Assembly (NCBI GenBank): GCA_003118195.1
Contig: BEXV01004500.1
Coordinates: forward strand, 1,893-27,236
DNA length: 25,344 nucleotides
Reading direction: 5' to 3'
Origin: Hemicentrotus pulcherrimus
Lineage: Eukaryota; Echinodermata; Echinoidea; Camarodonta; Strongylocentrotidae
Program-made: the position numbers and the translations under genes
Shown: piece after piece, positions 1-9,454 of the stretch
How positions within the stretch are numbered: position 1 is the first letter of the stretch
How the letters are laid out: every line of letters begins with the position of its first letter
Notes under the pieces: model-generated
What the model was told of the DNA's origin: nothing
The model's database searches: none
The model's input: only the letters and a program-made list of their open reading frames with translations

Positions 1-360
1 GGGGGGGGGGGGGTAAATTAAGGATATTGGGATAGGACTTATAGAAACTTGTCAATGCATGCAGGAAAAAGGAAAACATTGACATTATAGCGTATCACCT
101 TGACTGGTAGTGAACCATACGCATTTTTATTTACAGATGAAAAATAACACCAGGGCACGAGGGACGAGTGAGATATTTTCTGAAACTAACATACAGGTAG
201 AAACAAAAATGCGTAGAATTAAAAGATGGAAACAAAAAAGTAGATGAAAGTCTTGAGGAAATTTGGTGAACGTTTAGACATACCAATATCCTGCGCGATT
301 TGAGGAGATTCTCTATTGATAATTTTCTTTCCAAAAGTTGAAATGAAATTTGGTACTCAC
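1..360 (-). other. Partial intron of gene A, between Ig4 and the off-window Ig5 exon
   Basis: No exon is visible here. The sequence aligns loosely with the matching intron of gene C (20882-21283): positions about 20-60 resemble 20970-21025, sharing a block like TAGGACT followed by GTCAAT and ATGCATG. By that alignment the Ig5 exon of gene A should begin about 50-100 bases beyond the left edge. The window opens with a run of 13 G, which may be a real homopolymer or an assembly edge. The gene A donor GTGAGT is at 360 reading leftward. Confidence 0.6.
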
Positions 361-669
361 ATGAAATGTATAGAACCATGATATAATTCACTGACAGCAT
401 TGCAGGCGTAGTAGGTTGAACCGCATGGCAGAGAAGAGGTTTCCCATGATCGAACCTCGTTGGTATGAGGGTAAGGGTACTTGTAGCATCATATCGACCA
501 TCTTCATTCAATGAAGATTTAAGAGACAAATCGTGTGTCACATCTCGTGATCCTATGAACCGATGGATAAGCGGAGCAGGAAATCCATTAACAGCTTTGC
601 AGCTTACGTTGGTTTTTGTACCGTCTTGTAGATAGTCTGGTATGGTCATTTTAACATTATCTGGCGGGC
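361..669 (-). CDS. Gene A exon 5: C2-type Ig domain (Ig4)
   Basis: The exon is 309 bases, from acceptor CAAG at 670 to donor GTGAGT at 360, phase 1 at both ends. It starts with G-P-P-D and has the B-strand cysteine in TNVSC and the F-strand cysteine in HGKPLLC, preceded by the L-I-P-x-x-x-D-H-G-K pattern typical of CD80-like/nephrin C2-set Ig domains. An N-x-S glycosylation site (NVS) lies at the first cysteine. The tryptophan expected on strand C is replaced: codon CGG (R) at 562-560 stands where gene C has TGG. This could destabilise the fold or be tolerated. Confidence 0.82.
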
Positions 670-3667
670 CTTGACAAAGAAATAAAATATATAGTTATGT
701 GTAGAGCCTTATTTTATGGTGAAACGTCCTTTGTAAAATATAGAAACTCTTTTGTGTACAGTGAATATACAGTTTCGTTATAAGGCGATGAGAGAACCGA
801 GGGATATAGTGATAAACGTTCGTATATACCCTCCCAGTCCTAGGTGACGCCAAATTAATAATAACTATAATGACAATTTAGTTTGGCTAGCTAGGGCAGA
901 TTATGATAGATGAAACTCTTTCGAATTATTAGTTATGAGATAGGGTATAAAATGGATTTTAGGCGTATGCTTTAATATATTTTTAAATAATTCGAATCCC
1001 GATATAATGAAAAAGAAAAACTCACCGTAAACCATCAGTCTGGCTCCCCGTTGATCCAAAAAGCCTCCCAAAGTTGCAAAGCATTGTAAGAGTGTTCCAT
1101 GGTGCTTTCTCTCTGGATGTATTGTGACGGTACTCTCAGTGTCAAACAAACTTCTATCTAAAGCATTGCAATACTTTGAAAAGCTTATGTTACGTGGGAA
1201 ACTTTGGGTGTTGTCAAGTGTCCATGATAATTCAACTGCTGGTAATGATCCGACACTTTTACAAGTGATTGAAGTGGATGAATGTTCTTGAACGTTAATG
1301 ACTGCTGATCCATATTCGTTTTTCTTGTTATCTCCAGTCGGTAAAAGCAGCATTTTGGCGGGTAAAACTTCATTACAGAAGAAAAAAAAAAGATAAATAT
1401 ATGATGTTTCTCGGAAAGCCGACAACATATATATAAATAAACATATTCGTTTATAATTCGTACGAATCAAGTACAAGTCATTAATACAAAAAGACGATTA
1501 GAAACTAGTATTGTATATTGCTCTAAAAAGTTCCAAGTAAAAATCTCAGTGGAGCAATTGATATATGTTGACAAGGAAAACAAATGGGATCACTTAACTG
1601 ACACCAGCACGTCAGTGATTACAACGTTTTTTTTTAGCATGTAAACAAGTGAATACTCCATGTATTTCGCACGCATTTCTTACCTTGAACATTCAGGTAA
1701 ACTGATCGTTGAAGATTATTTTGTAGTTGTGGATGTGATGCCACACAGCGAAGAATCTTTCTGTGATCATCTCTAGCTGGCGTGATCGTAGCAACTCTAC
1801 GAGGGACGTAGCCGTTGTCTCGCACAACATCAGACTGATCCCGAAGAACAGAGGTTACATCCTCTTGTATACACCATTCCAATACTGCAGGAGGCCTTGT
1901 CCAGTCTGTTTCACATGTGAAGTCATACGTCTCTCCAGCAGTTACTGATATATTTGCGTTGTTAGAGTAATAATCAATCGATCTGTCATCCGTGATAAAG
2001 ATCCTATAGGGCGCAGCTGGCGTCAAAAGAGGAAACAGTTACGATGCATTAAGCTCACTTCAAATTGTACTTTTCCACTCTGATAGAATACTTCCATGTA
2101 ATTAAATCCTTATTAGCGCTAACCCCAGTATTTCAAAGTTAGCTACTAAAAATCACGTACTTCATCCATTTACAATTTTGTTTTAGTGTGATTCAAAGTT
2201 AGTTTGTTGCCGAATATAATTCATATGTTTTTGGAGTAGTACATAATACCAAAACAAAAAAAAAGCAAATGAGAATACCAAAAACAAAAAGCAAATGAAA
2301 TTAAAAGACATGCATGAATTAAGGGTTTATTCGATTTTTCCCATTAAAAAACAAAATATATGCTACCCTTGTATGAAGTTATTATTGTTTGCCGTCATGT
2401 TTGAGTTAAATTTTTGACAAAGAACGACCTTTTTACGCTGTGTTTATACAAGAATGTGGAAAGAGCTTTGATTTTCCATACTGAATTCATAAAGAAAAGG
2501 GTTTGTTTTTACCTGCAGGTAATGGCGTCACTAACATGCTAGTTGATCCCGTATTCGCTGGCCCATGTGTACCACTTGCAGTACATTTGTAATTGTCTTC
2601 ATCATTTGTGTCAAGTTGTTTTATTGTTAGATTCACATTGCTATAGTCTGCAATCAAGCTGTATTTCCATTTGTCAAGAACAGTAAACCGACAGGAAAGA
2701 TATCCCTGACAGTCGTGCCAGGCCAGCGTATTAAGACCACCACTCCTTCCCCATACTACAAGTCGGTCCCTGGTTTGCGGCGTGATGGTACAGACCAGTG
2801 TGAAATCTTCCCCGATGACTGGTAGAGAGTTGCCTGTCCGAATCGACACTTGAAATGCATGGTATCCTGTATGGGTGAAAGTAAACTATAGTCAAAGGAA
2901 AGAAACCCAGTTTCTATAATATAGCATGAAGCAAATACAGTTGCATTGATTGAGCCCACCTCCTTAAGGGATACTAGAACGATGGGAGAGAGAGGTTTAC
3001 TCAGAAATATGCATGCAAATTTTCAAGACTGCTGATTGAGAAGGAGGGAAGTGCGGATGATATTTTAGGCGTCTTATTTTCTTGTCCTTTTTCCTTTTTC
3101 TCTTTCTCTTTTATCTCACTTTTTCCTTTCTTTCAATTTTAATTCACCACTGTACAAGAGAGGTGGGCGCGCCTTACCCCTGTAGCTTTCCCACGGTTCC
3201 AACACACTTTCAATAAAACACTGACGAAGACTAACAACGGACTAGCGTGTCGAGTATATTAATTGCCCTGGATAGTTTTAAATACGTGTTTGCCATACAA
3301 AGCATTGCCTAAGTATAAATGAGATGTACGCCAAAGATCTGTGTTGGTAGATATATTTTGATACTTTGGCTTTAAGAAGAGGTTGTAGCCAGTGTTCGAA
3401 ACTGCTATACAATCATAGTAATTGGATAATTTTCTTATACTTCCATCATAAAAAAACGAAGCGATTATAAGGTAGAAAACATTTGAAAAACCTGCATGGA
3501 GCGACGACTGGTTATTAAATTGACTTTATTGCATTGTTACGTTTCCTGAATTTTCCTCCAAGGCTTGGTACGAATTGCTTTTATGAATAAAACATGAAAT
3601 AAAAGTTACCAGATTTCGAGAAGATAGCGGCAAGAAAAAGAAGAAATTCAGCACAAATCGCGTTCAT
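361..3667 (-). CDS. Gene A: secreted-type Ig-superfamily gene, five exons seen, 3' end outside the window
   Basis: Exons in transcription order are 3667-3610 (signal peptide), 2866-2513 (V-type Ig), 2016-1684, 1367-1026 and 669-361 (three C2-type Ig). All introns follow GT/AG and are phase 1, so each Ig exon is a whole number of codons plus a split codon. The visible part encodes about 465 residues. The domain order resembles the N-terminal half of nephrin/kirrel-type adhesion receptors; that is a family comparison by eye, not a search result. Gene C matches it exon for exon, with very similar introns, which supports the model. A fifth Ig exon and a fibronectin stub are expected to the left by analogy. 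Oddities are a lost Ig tryptophan in Ig4 and an extra cysteine in Ig2. The ligand is unknown. Confidence 0.75.
1026..1367 (-). CDS. Gene A exon 4: C2-type Ig domain (Ig3)
   Basis: The exon is 342 bases, acceptor GAAG at 1368 and donor GTGAGT at 1025, both phase 1. The domain shows the first cysteine in STSITC, the core tryptophan in VELSW and the second cysteine in HGTLLQC, with T-I-H-P-E-R-K-H-H-G before it. A DTESTVTIHPER segment is almost unchanged in gene C (DTESTIKIHPER). Potential N-glycosylation is seen at NIS. It ends in V-Y-G, as does Ig3 of B and C. Confidence 0.85.
1684..2016 (-). CDS. Gene A exon 3: C2-type Ig domain (Ig2)
   Basis: The exon is 333 bases, acceptor CCAG at 2017 and donor GTAAGA at 1683, both phase 1; the length equals that of C and of B after removal of its insertion. 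It starts A-P-Y-R and carries the first cysteine in YDFTC, the R-P-P-A-V-L-E-W core with tryptophan, and the second cysteine in KILRC. It ends with L-N-V-Q. An extra cysteine directly after the core tryptophan (LEWC) is absent from genes B and C, which have LEWQ and LEWR. Confidence 0.85.
2513..2866 (-). CDS. Gene A exon 2: V-type Ig domain (Ig1)
   Basis: The exon is 354 bases, acceptor ACAG at 2867 and donor GTAAAA at 2512, both phase 1. It follows the signal peptide exon and starts G-Y-H-A-F. The first Ig cysteine is in DFTLVC, the core tryptophan in LVVWG and the second cysteine in EDNYKC, after N-V-N-L-T-I, a V-set pattern. A second cysteine pair (HDCQGYLSC) lies mid-domain and recurs in all three genes, implying an extra disulfide. 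Several other frames cross this exon but do not match the paralogues. Confidence 0.83.
2867..3609 (-). other. Intron 1 of gene A, with pyrimidine-rich tract
   Basis: The 743-base intron separates signal peptide and V-type Ig. A CT-rich tract on the plus strand (about 3080-3135, purine-rich on the transcribed strand) is followed by CACCACTG. The same tract and CACCACTG block recur in intron 1 of gene C (about 23875-23940), so the introns are homologous. Nothing coding is seen. Confidence 0.6.
3610..3667 (-). CDS. Gene A exon 1: signal peptide exon
   Basis: This 58-base exon encodes 19 residues, M-N-A-I-C then a hydrophobic stretch (FLLFLAAIF), ending S-K-S and a phase 1 donor (G then GTAACT). 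It is too short to be found as a long open frame. It was found by alignment with the 55-base exon at 24338-24392 of gene C and because its phase fits the next exon exactly. The hydrophobic core is typical of a secretory signal. Confidence 0.72.
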
Positions 3668-3912
3668 CTTTCAGCAATCGGATCCTGCCATTCGAAATTC
3701 TATTTGACGAGCTTATAAGGCACGCTTTCAATGATTATGAAACCAAGCCGACAGTACAATCAGAGTAGATGATGTTGCACTCAAAGACCATACTTTGGAG
3801 GAACCGTTGGTAATTTATAGCGTTAGAAGTGAAACAAACATCATTTTGTCCTGAAACCGATTCAGTTTGAAAAACTTCAACATCCGATCAATTTCGAATC
3901 ACTGTATGCATG

Positions 3913-3940
3913 GTGCAAACAAGAGGGCGCTCTTTCTCTC
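3913..3940 (-). promoter_or_regulatory. Conserved upstream block of genes A and C, candidate promoter element
   Basis: About 255 bases upstream of the gene A start codon the plus strand has CAAACAAGAGGGCGCTCTTT. The same block with one extra G (AACAAGAGGGGCGCTCTTTC) is about 270 bases upstream of gene C at 24657-24678. It is GC-rich within AT-rich surroundings and close to palindromic (AGAGGGCGCTCT). Gene B has no clear copy. It may mark a promoter or transcription start area; no TATA box or start site was confirmed. Confidence 0.3.
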
Positions 3941-3989
3941 CTGTAATCACTCCTAATTAGAAAATTAATATAAAAGTAATTGTAAAAGT

Positions 3990-5510
3990 TGTCCATAGGC
4001 TATTTATTTTGGGAACATATAATCTACAAGCTGAGTTTTTTTTAAATTTTCCTCACATTCCACCCTGTATAACCTTCTAGTCAATACAATTAATTATGAC
4101 GTCTTTCCAAAGAATTGATTATATAATGTGAACCTTTTAGTATAGTTCATATTATGTTCTAATGTTGACAATTATTTGAATTCTTTTTTGGTGAAATGTG
4201 AACAAATAAACTTGAAACTTGAAACTTATGTTATTGTATCAAATAATATCTGATGGATATGATACCAAATTCACACGTGGTTCAGTCACTCAATTTTTTC
4301 TTTAAATTCTAAATACTTCGTTGGCTTTCTAGACGAAAATAAGTCATAAATGTGCCAGTTTGTTGTTCTTAAAAGATCTGAAAGCAATGCATTCCAAATA
4401 TGATGTTTAAGTTATTACGTACCTCCCTCATAATGCCATTATTCGACAATTGTGACCCTGTCTTGTCAAACGGACGTGTTCACATGGACTCTTAGATAAC
4501 CGGATACAACTTCATATGCTCGCAATAATGATCCCAGGAGCGCGTCTAAGAACCCACATACCATATTTATGCCAGACCTTACAATGGAGAAACATACCCT
4601 CAAGTTGGCAGGTTTATAAATTGACCGAAGTTTACAAATGTGTCAATAGAATGGCCCCCATTAGTTATGCCAACGTTTCATGAAACCCCAATACTCAACC
4701 GAAACACGATACAAAACATTGCCTCCCTTGAAGAAATGATTAATATTGTGAACGATTGTAAACAAAATTTTCATTACTTAGGTTGGAAGCAATAAAATAT
4801 ATTTTAGATCCCAGAGACTAGCTCCATTACTCAAAAATTGTTAAAACCAAATTTGTCTATAATTGTGAGTGTGCTATCCGGAGACATTACCGCGTAAATG
4901 ATTACTGTATCTGTTCATGTACAGCTATGAAAGGATCTATATTTCCCTCTTTCACCCCTCTCTTTCTCTTTATCTCACTCCCACTCACCTTCTTTTCCGC
5001 CCCCTTTGCCTACCCTTCTCCCCATTTTCCATGTACATTTTACCCTACGTGTAAACTCTTTTTTTTAAAGGATATCCCCTTCAGCGGACTAATATCTCCT
5101 GTAATACATACGTCGTCAATGTTTCTCCCTCTCTCCCCCTCTCTCCCTCTTTTTCTCGCCGTCCCTCTTAACCATATGTCTCTTCTCTCCCTCTATTCGC
5201 TCTATTATATCTCTTCTTAAAATTCTCTTATGTATCACCTCTTTTTCCTATCAATGGCAACAATCAGTACTTGGACAATTGAATAATTTATAAATTTGAT
5301 GTTTCGATCATAACATATATTTATTTACACTTTCAAAATATTGTATTCATATCATCAATTATTATTTGATTCATCTTCATTTTCAGAGCTTTAGTTTCTT
5401 ACGTTATTTATGTGTACCATATGTACTTATTAAGTTTGATTTTCTCAAAACAAATGTTGTTTTTAATTGTGCAGGGTCCTCATCGAAAGTAGTTTGTTAT
5501 TTAAGCAAAG
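3990..5510. repeat. About 1.5 kb of inserted repeat-derived DNA upstream of gene A
   Basis: The 5' flanks of genes A and C align close to the start codon (3668-3990 with 24393-24715) and again farther out (5511-5990 with about 24735-25300), but gene A has about 1.5 kb extra between. Inside are a tail-like segment with AATAAA and two TTGAAAC units (about 4200-4228), as LINE 3' ends often have, and a stop-riddled plus-strand segment (about 4600-4800) whose broken translation (YKCVNRMAPISYA, then NFHYLGWK) recalls the C-terminal end of LINE reverse transcriptases. Boundaries are approximate and the LINE assignment is by eye. Confidence 0.4.
4938..5218 (+). repeat. Pyrimidine-rich low-complexity tract
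   Basis: The plus strand is dominated by C and T, with runs such as CTCCCTCTCTCCCCCTCTCT near 5125-5150. A 97-codon open frame crosses it, but its composition (S, L, P and F) is only the translation of the tract. No gene is supported. Confidence 0.6.
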
Positions 5511-6531
5511 AGGCAACCCTGCTGAAATAAAACTGTAATTAAATTATATGAATGAAATTTCCAATAACAAGCAATAGTCTAAGAGCTGGGACTTTCCACC
5601 CTCGATGAAAGACGGGGGAAGATGGTATTGAGTCTATTCAAAGGATTGACTAGACTAACGTCAATTTTTAACTCCTTGCTTCTTCTCTTGCGATCATTTT
5701 TTTTTTTTTTTACAATTCTCGATCATTGCGAAATGTCCAAACCTATTCCAATTTTGTTAGCAATTTCAGAGCGCTTATAAAGAAGTGCTCTCTTCTACCT
5801 CATTTACTTTGTGCGCCCAAATTTATTTTAAATGAAAACAATGAGGAAATATTGATTGCGAGGGCGATACAATGATCCCACCTCTGGGTTTTAGTGATTT
5901 AGTTATTGGTTCAATTGATATTTCTTAATCTGTCGTGCAATAAACTTAGGTCAAGAAAATACCTACCAGCAATATCCAATTAGCTAGATTATAAAACAAT
6001 AAATACAATACTAGATTGAAATACGATATAAACAAAAAAGCTTTCTCACCTTTCAATCCCCGATTGAAATTATAACTTCTATTGACCACTTAAAAGGCTT
6101 TTACTTTCAAATATTTGTACACATTTTAATACTCAAATCTTCTTTTATAATTATATTTCCCTGTTTACATATTTTGAATACATTAACCTCCTTGTCAGTC
6201 TCTATTGAACTACGTATTATGTTTTATAACTGATATTGATTGTTTTATTTATCTTCTACCTTAATCATTTAACTACAGTGGTCAAGCTATCCTCATTAGT
6301 ATATTGTGTCTGTATAATTGTACCATTTGCTTTAATGTGTGTTATATTTAAAAAAAAAATTACTTGTAAAATGTGCAAAATTCAGCCTTTAATTCCTGTT
6401 TTATCACGTTATTTATTATAAACAAATAAAGTACAATCTAATAATGAGTTAATCACCATGTCCACATCTAAATGACATATTGATGGAGAGCTGTATTCAT
6501 GTTCTTAGTTTCCAATGTGTTGGCATGAACC
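5511..6531. other. Duplicated 5' flank of gene A, then 3' flank of gene B
   Basis: Positions about 5511-5990 match the flank of gene C: the block TTCTCGATCATTGC occurs at about 5717 and 24933, and GCGATACAATGATCCCACC at about 5863 corresponds to 25114-25131. A T homopolymer (about 5697-5711) interrupts the copy. From about 5990 to 6531 the DNA is AT-rich, between the end of gene B and the upstream region of gene A. No coding region is supported in it. Confidence 0.45.
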
Positions 6532-6537
6532 TTTATT
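6532..6537 (-). terminator. Candidate poly(A) signal of gene B
   Basis: On the minus strand AATAAA lies 67 bases beyond the TGA stop of the last exon of gene B (6606-6604), a reasonable spacing for a short 3' UTR. AATAAA is common in AT-rich DNA, so position relative to the stop is the main support. Confidence 0.4.
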
Positions 6538-6603
6538 TCGATAATTATTTTGATAAGACTGAATGCATAATTATTTTCTTTTCGTTACGTACAAATATCA
6601 TTT

Positions 6604-6707
6604 TCACTGAAGCATATCCTCGATTCCTGATTGCCAAGTAACAAAGATAGTAGATGATGTCGTCTGGTTTTGATCGACGATGAACTCATAAGGCGGATCA
6701 GGAATCC
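6604..6707 (-). CDS. Gene B last exon: truncated fibronectin III start, then stop
   Basis: The acceptor CTAG ends at 6708 and the exon continues in phase 1 from Ig5, reading I-P-D-P-P-Y-E-F then VDQNQTTSSTIFVTW, the first two strands of a fibronectin III domain with its conserved tryptophan. Nine residues later it stops at TGA (6606-6604), so only about a third of a domain is encoded. The same exon is recognisable in gene C (20251-20390), including VDQNQTTSST. It could be a true short C-terminus (a poly(A) signal follows) or a decayed exon of a longer ancestor. Confidence 0.65.
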
Positions 6708-7352
6708 CTAGTAGATGTTTAAAAATGATAGTGACATTTGTATGTACCGGAAGACTTTCTCTTAATTTAAAACATGTTTTGCTATCCTTACATAAAAACT
6801 ATCCAATCAATGTGATTAATTTATGTATAATATCATATCGTACTGACCTAGTGACGGCGTTACGTCACATGTTTCGGTGACAACCCGACCACTTCGTACG
6901 CCAACCGAACTCTAAATTCAAATTTAAAACTTGGTACTAATGCTTTACCTAAACTAAACGGTAACCTTAACAGTTCACCTAACGATAATACAACTTGAAC
7001 AAAAAACAGGCATGACCTTTACAATGTATTCTTGGGCGGAAACAAAACCCCAATATAATTCCACCGGAGCATTGTCGGACATGTAATAATCCCTTCAACC
7101 ATCAACCATTTGTTAAACGTCTACACGGTAATCAACCGTACCAAAACGATTGTTTGACATTGCCCGATAGTGACTTTAACTGGGTTATAATCCCATTTCC
7201 TCGGTTTTACAATAAAATCAGTATCACACTGTTCTCAATTTGTTATATGTGATTATCAATGATACGGCACTAAACCAGGCAATCTGTCATCTTAACAATA
7301 TGATATGACCCTTCTACGTACATGCGCTCTGGTCTGATAGTAAACAATTTAC
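6708..7352 (-). other. Intron of gene B between Ig5 and the fibronectin stub
   Basis: The 645-base intron is longer than its gene C counterpart (186 bases). The middle (about 6845-7200) is less AT-rich and may be an old insertion, but I saw no terminal repeats, no coding frame and no RNA gene in it. Confidence 0.5.
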
Positions 7353-7658
7353 CAGAATATGAAAGAGATAAAGTTCCGCTGTCGTTCCCAAGCTTTGTCT
7401 CAGCCAAACAAGTATAGTTGCCATTGTCCTCTGCCGAAATATTATAAATAATCAAAATGCTCGACCTCATGGTATCTTCATCAAGAAGACTATGGTGAAT
7501 CTGATAGCGGGTGGTGCTGTTGTGGAGTTCCATGCCATCTGAGAACCAGGTTATTGAGGCTACGGGTCTGCTATCTGATGTACACGAAAGGATGGCATCA
7601 ATGCTCTGTTCACCACTGAACACACGACGAACAGAGTGGTCCACAATGACAGGAGAAT
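7353..7658 (-). CDS. Gene B exon: Ig domain 5 (I-type)
   Basis: The exon is 306 bases, acceptor GTAG at 7659 and donor GTAAAT at 7352, phase 1 at both ends and equal in length to Ig5 of gene C. It begins S-P-V-I-V and has the first cysteine in AILSC, the core tryptophan in SITWF and the D-N-G-N-Y-T-C motif before the second. N-glycosylation sites are seen at NST, NIS and NYT. Reading past the donor gives 24 more residues before a stop (7272-7270), but the donor and the next in-phase exon favour splicing. Confidence 0.85.
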
Positions 7659-8134
7659 CTACAGGACAATAAATATACGTTCAGGAAACAATAACGTGAG
7701 ACTCAGGAGTAATTAGCTGTGATTGAATTCTTCATGAGCGTAAGCAAATACTTATTTCAATCGTTACCATTATTTATTAATTTAAGGCGAAACGAATTTA
7801 TGCGAGTACCATGTGCGTTAATATTACTTTTGTCCTCCATATCTATTTATCTGAAATGATATGTATGTTTAGATCAAGAACTAGAAGATTTAAAAGTGTT
7901 CTAGAAAGAAAAAAAAAATTGTATGAGGAGAAGAAATACAACCAGTTGATGTTCGTAAAACGTTCAATATATTTATGGAAACATTTATATTATCGTCGAC
8001 TCTCTGCAAAAACGGCACAAACGCCAAATAATGTCCTTGGTTGTATTTTCCTTGTAGAGGCGAGGCGACGTATTTTCCTGCCCGAGATGGGATATAAATG
8101 ATGTACGTGTTAGGATTACATTGCCCATACTTAC
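7659..8134 (-). other. Intron of gene B between Ig4 and Ig5
   Basis: The 476-base intron has plus-strand and minus-strand open frames overlapping its edges, but none resembles a protein or is conserved in genes A and C. The A homopolymer near 7910-7918 is low complexity. Nothing functional is supported beyond splice sites. Confidence 0.5.
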
Positions 8135-8443
8135 AAAGAACATGAATAACTTCACTAATACTACAAGGATTGATGGATTCAGCGTTTTGTTGGAAAACTT
8201 GACAGACAAGGAGTTTCCCATGAACGTCTACTGTGGGTGTGAGATTGATAACACTCATGGCATCCAGTCGATGAATTCGATTCTTCAAAGACTGAGTATT
8301 AGAATCTTCGGTGACGTTCTTCGATCCAAGGTACCATTGAAAAGTTGGTGCTGGGTAGCCATTGTTCGATGTGCAAGTCACGTTTGATGACACTCCATCC
8401 TGCAATCCTTCTGTTCCATTAATGTATGGTGGGTCCGGTGGTC
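8135..8443 (-). CDS. Gene B exon: C2-type Ig domain (Ig4)
   Basis: The exon is 309 bases, acceptor CAAG at 8444 and donor GTAAGT at 8134, both phase 1. It begins G-P-P-D-P-P-Y, with the first cysteine in SNVTC, the core tryptophan in FQWYLGSKNVT and the second cysteine in HGKLLVC, after L-T-P-T-V-D-V. The G-x-P-A-P stretch before the tryptophan is shared with A and C (GFPAP, GYPAP). Potential N-glycosylation sites are NGT, NVT (twice) and NLT. Confidence 0.86.
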
Positions 8444-8808
8444 CTTGAAAATTAAGATGTATTTGTTGTGTCATTATTTCTTAGATTATAAGCCCCAGTG
8501 ACTTACATGTAGCAATGTAAGAAGCAAATCCTGACGAAATTATAAGCATCGACGACCTACGTATCACATATGACTCATAATTATTTCGACACTTAAAAAC
8601 AAATATCTGTTCATAGGAATTTGCTTATTAAAGCTGTCCTGCAGTATTATGACCAAACAAATTCTACGTTTAAAAAAATTGAGTTTGACATATTTTGCTG
8701 CAGAATAAACAAAAATAGTAAGAATTCTTTATTCAGAGATCAAGGTTTCACATGTCATATATATCGAGAGAAGATGAGGTATAGTTGATAGAACGTACAA
8801 ATACCCAC

Positions 8809-9147
8809 CATAGACGACAATCCTCACTTCTGTTTGACGTTGGTTCAAACCAGCATAGGCCACACATCGGAGAAGTTTATTGTGATGCCTCCTCTTTGGA
8901 ATCAACTGTAGAGTGGACTCGGTATCACGTAAACCTTGGTCGGCCTCATTCGGGGTAGACGTAGAGGTCATGCTTCCCAGGTCGTCGTCAGAACCAATGC
9001 TCCATGATATAAGAGCTGTAGGGCGGGATCCTATACTATTGCAGGTGAATGATGCTGCCGAGTCTTCAAAGACCATGACACTTCTTGACTCTTTTGTATT
9101 AGTAGTTATGGATCCATACGCGGTAAGCAGGAGGTCACTTGGCGGTA
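8809..9147 (-). CDS. Gene B exon: C2-type Ig domain (Ig3)
   Basis: The exon is 339 bases, acceptor TCAG at 9148 and donor GTGGGT at 8808, both phase 1. After P-P-S-D-L-L-L-T it has the first cysteine in AASFTC, core tryptophan in LISWSIG and second cysteine in NKLLRC, with L-Q-L-I-P-K-R-R-H-H ahead. It ends V-V-Y-G like its paralogues. An acidic D-D-D-L-G loop after the tryptophan is peculiar to this copy. Confidence 0.86.
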
Positions 9148-9417
9148 CTGAGTGAAAACAAAATGAGGAGTCAGGATTTTTATACGGATTAAGCTATTAA
9201 AATAAGAGAAACAGAGGTGAACTTTTGCAATCGAAATGATAAAAGCATATTAGCGGTGAATGGATCATGAAATAAAGGAGAATGGAAAGTGTTTTTAGGA
9301 AATGTTGAACGATTCATCCATTTAAGACAGACCTCATAGATGCATGTCCACTTGAAAAGAACACACGCATACACACAGCGAGCAAACATGGAAGTATATC
9401 ATTAGTTAGATACTCAC

Positions 9418-9454
9418 CTTGAACAGCTAGGCGGATGAACAATTGAAGCCCATT
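9418..9454 (-). pseudogene. Gene B Ig2 exon, 3' fragment left of the retrotransposon
   Basis: These 37 bases (TSD copy included) finish the interrupted Ig2 domain: in the frame of the other fragment they read G-L-Q-L-F-I-R-L-A-V-Q and end at donor GTGAGT (9417). The matching tail in genes A and C is N-L-Q-R-S-V-x-L-N-V-Q, so this is the real end of the exon. CCATT at 9450-9454 is the target duplication. Confidence 0.88.
9450..9454. repeat. Target site duplication, left copy (CCATT)
   Basis: The five bases before the TG of the 5' LTR are repeated exactly after the CA of the 3' LTR (16033-16037). Duplications of this length are normal for Ty3/gypsy integration. Deleting one copy restores the Ig2 reading frame. 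Confidence 0.93.

Noticed and set aside
1..13. Run of 13 G at the window start as a telomere-like or structured element
   Set aside because: A lone homopolymer at the edge is more likely a simple repeat or assembly edge; nothing else supports a structure.
4927..5220. A 97-codon plus-strand open frame
   Set aside because: It is the translation of a pyrimidine-rich low-complexity tract; composition is S, L, P and F only, with no conserved counterpart near gene C.
7811..8387. Plus-strand open frames across the gene B Ig4 exon and intron
   Set aside because: They are shadows of the minus-strand Ig exon, whose frame is confirmed by splice sites, Ig motifs and two paralogues.
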